A stretch of 6,392 nucleotides of DNA, taken from contig JAGQWV010000345.1 in the NCBI GenBank assembly GCA_020437045.1, positions 1 through 6,392 on the forward strand, given 5' to 3'. This DNA comes from Saprospiraceae bacterium (GTDB lineage Bacteria > Bacteroidota > Bacteroidia > Chitinophagales > Saprospiraceae). Every line of letters starts with the position of its first letter. Position 1 is the stretch's first letter. The notes beneath the pieces were generated by a model. The model did no database searches, was not told where the DNA came from, and worked only from the letters and a program-made list of their open reading frames with translations. The translations under genes were made by a program, and so were the position numbers. Shown here piece after piece: positions 5,901-6,392 of the stretch.

Positions 5901-6392
5901 AATATTTGACCGTTATTATCAGGTTAAGGACAAGGCAATCAGTGCAGTGGGGACTGGTATAGGATTATCATTGACGAGAGAGTTGGTAAGTTTGGCGGGA
6001 GGCACCATTTCAGTCCGGAGTCAACCTGGACTGGGTTCGACCTTTCAGATTTTGTTACCCATCACCCACACTGCCGAATCGGAGACACTGACACCACCTT
6101 CCGAAGCCATGACTGAAACAGAAAAGGAAGAGATTATGGCTTCTGATGAAAAGAAAACAACCATTCTTATCGTAGAAGACAATCCCGACGTTTCCGAATA
6201 CATCCGAAGTTGCCTGGATATGCATTATCATTGCCATTGGGCTCCCAATGGTAAAGCGGGTTTGGAAAAAGCAGTTTTCCTGATGCCCGATCTGATCATC
6301 AGTGATATCATGATGCCGGTCATGGATGGACTGGAGGCGGCCAGATACATCCGTCAAATGGAACGGAGTGATGCGAAGAAGATTCCGATTTT
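2926..6392 (+). CDS. Hybrid two-component system sensor/regulator (HTCS), 3' truncated
   Basis: One frame stays open to the window edge (1155 residues from GTG 2926). A signal peptide (hydrophobic core LVLLLLF, ending near FC|Q) is followed by about 14 propeller repeats of the type DxxGxxW…GLxRYD (residues 46-663), consistent with two seven-bladed propellers. Then come a Y_Y_Y domain (about 673-780, with YRYRI and LAPGHYMFELTAR), one membrane helix (786-803) and a short charged helix. The kinase core has phospho-acceptor His835 in THELRTPL, N-box Asn946 and Asn950, DQGIGI 980-985, FDRYYQV from 994 and GTGIGLSL 1009-1016. After a Glu- and Thr-rich linker the receiver begins. It has acidic VEDN and acceptor Asp1127 in SDIMMPVMDG, and is cut before its conserved Thr and Lys. 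Known HTCS proteins bind glycan fragments in the periplasm and switch on use genes through a C-terminal AraC-type domain, expected beyond the edge. All visible catalytic motifs are intact. The start is uncertain: ATG 2863 would give an unusually long n-region. Confidence 0.9.
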   Translation, partial: MITPSRCWLVLLLLFTHLFVSELFCQTPVETNDLNFKTKPLGLITAITSDQDGYVWISTNYGIYRYDGTDYVPMEEIFDDPPKIKSEVHTLYVDRYNQFWIYRRDLGLYRIDLNHSVWQYYPSFKEDISSSFYYSFFEDDKNNLFIPYKNGLAIYQRNSDTFDIVEIDPNQKNTRLITGQYQNKIILSIGVRIFTYDTVSGETEEITTLNKSTLISDIELDPYGYLWVSYWDPNNRGLLRYDFKTDSIIEIFRMTGPASEATGNSNVWQMLSTGESMYFVTNTHGLWRFDYQKRKLTKIGIQVNYEEHPVNQFRAIHRDKFGRLWLGNSVEIFRELIYHKQIKQISNTSTRTRLPSNHIFTVTTLSNHELAIGTDHGLALYNPISGDVREKKLPLYHDNPYNNQVRHILEDGSDMWIMTWSGLLRINIQTLQVKEQYFTRNRKRTDGPMVIDQVGAINRSAIDDEGNLWVINTDHELIKIFGTPEHRLVKKYDLRHDTIGEYCYVLKNHPKWGLMVCTDWSLWQYNSGSDDFSHSASWTAQEPIRRYQLDIATGGDSSLYVLLNDSLYTVEEDSHSFQLRKIGYPTGYHHLNHLIVQDDAIAWMTEKSGLLRWDFRNNKILHLDNEIHLFGSSFARNPELNITDLTNKGLLSIASNQGVLQIDLSKFQLNPSPPQIVITSLLINDKNHIPTPTHLPKEIILPHDQNNIQVSYSILNDEVPIARRYRYRINNNHWIPVDNQSTITLSGLAPGHYMFELTARSSDDVPALYTRKITFKIRSPWYATNIAYLFYLLFLGLLSYWFYRFRLSSILAKKEAARIKELDQFKNQFFTNITHELRTPLTVITGMANKIESEPPQWSERGARLIKRNSETLLKLINGILDLSKLEQGMTEQKLIQGDIIAYLGYLTGSFRSNAEIQNHHLRFESNYNQFLMDFDKDTVRGIMSNLISNAIKYSNKPGEIIVRVHIDESQARLKIEVIDQGIGISLEDQRLIFDRYYQVKDKAISAVGTGIGLSLTRELVSLAGGTISVRSQPGLGSTFQILLPITHTAESETLTPPSEAMTETEKEEIMASDEKKTTILIVEDNPDVSEYIRSCLDMHYHCHWAPNGKAGLEKAVFLMPDLIISDIMMPVMDGLEAARYIRQMERSDAKKIPI
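3055..4914 (+). other. 14 beta-propeller repeats of the HTCS sensor
   Basis: Repeat cores, by residue number from GTG 2926, lie near 46-68, 86-112, 126-157, 166-199, 206-242, 266-290, 306-334, 346-383, 406-427, 446-481, 486-525, 546-570, 586-614 and 626-663. The clearest are SDQDGYVWISTNYGIYRYDG-like units: the 1st, 2nd, 5th, 7th, 9th, 10th and 13th. The 3rd, 4th, 6th, 11th and 12th are degenerate and were placed by spacing. Fourteen units match the two stacked seven-bladed propellers known from Bacteroides HTCS sensors. The ligand cannot be read from the sequence. Confidence 0.7.
5278..5340 (+). other. Single transmembrane helix of the HTCS
   Basis: Residues from about 785 to 805 read as a hydrophobic stretch rich in Leu, Tyr and Phe, between the Y_Y_Y domain ending in SPWYAT and the basic RFRLSS. 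The sign of the flanking charges places the propellers outside the cytoplasm and the kinase inside. Confidence 0.85.
6154..6392 (+). other. Receiver domain of the HTCS, incomplete
   Basis: The domain starts at TILIVEDN with the acidic pair Glu and Asp, and has the phospho-acceptor Asp codon at 6304-6306 within SDIMMPVMDG. The window ends at KKIPI, the strand just before the conserved Thr/Ser, and the conserved Lys also lies beyond it. The usual AraC-type DNA-binding domain cannot be checked here. Confidence 0.85.

Noticed and set aside
6055..6357. Minus-strand frame of 100 codons at the right edge
   Set aside because: It is antisense to the linker and receiver domain, whose motifs are unmistakable.

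Overview
The window looks like part of a Bacteroidota chromosome. The main support is a hybrid two-component system (HTCS) protein with a double periplasmic propeller, an architecture characteristic of that phylum. DNA that reads AT-rich by eye and two signal peptides ending just before a glutamine (…C|Q and …A|Q) fit the same assignment. No species can be named from the sequence.

Layout. Positions 1-141 hold no convincing gene, but they contain a terminator-like hairpin and a compact nest of inverted repeats. Positions 142-1689 (minus) encode a polytopic membrane glycosyltransferase of the GT-C, PMT/ArnT-like type. Positions 1690-1981 are a spacer in which I see nothing convincing. Positions 1982-2538 (minus) encode a small secreted protein of about 185 residues. 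Its signal peptide lies in a different frame from its body, so it is either frameshifted or affected by a sequence error. The body resembles a galectin-type beta-sandwich in its pattern of residues. Positions 2539-2925 are the divergent regulatory region, with several dyads and one candidate promoter. From 2926 (plus) to the right edge runs the HTCS gene, cut off inside its receiver domain.

How the parts may work together. The HTCS should sense a ligand in the periplasm through 14 propeller repeats and a Y_Y_Y domain, then pass the signal through one membrane helix to a kinase core and an attached receiver. In this family the output is usually a C-terminal AraC-type DNA-binding domain, which would lie beyond the window. 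The gene is transcribed divergently from the small secreted protein, and the dyads between them are candidate binding sites, so that protein is a possible target. This is inference: no SusC/SusD pair or glycoside hydrolase is visible here. The glycosyltransferase is probably a separate envelope-glycosylation gene. It shares its strand with the small protein but lies about 290 bases downstream of it.
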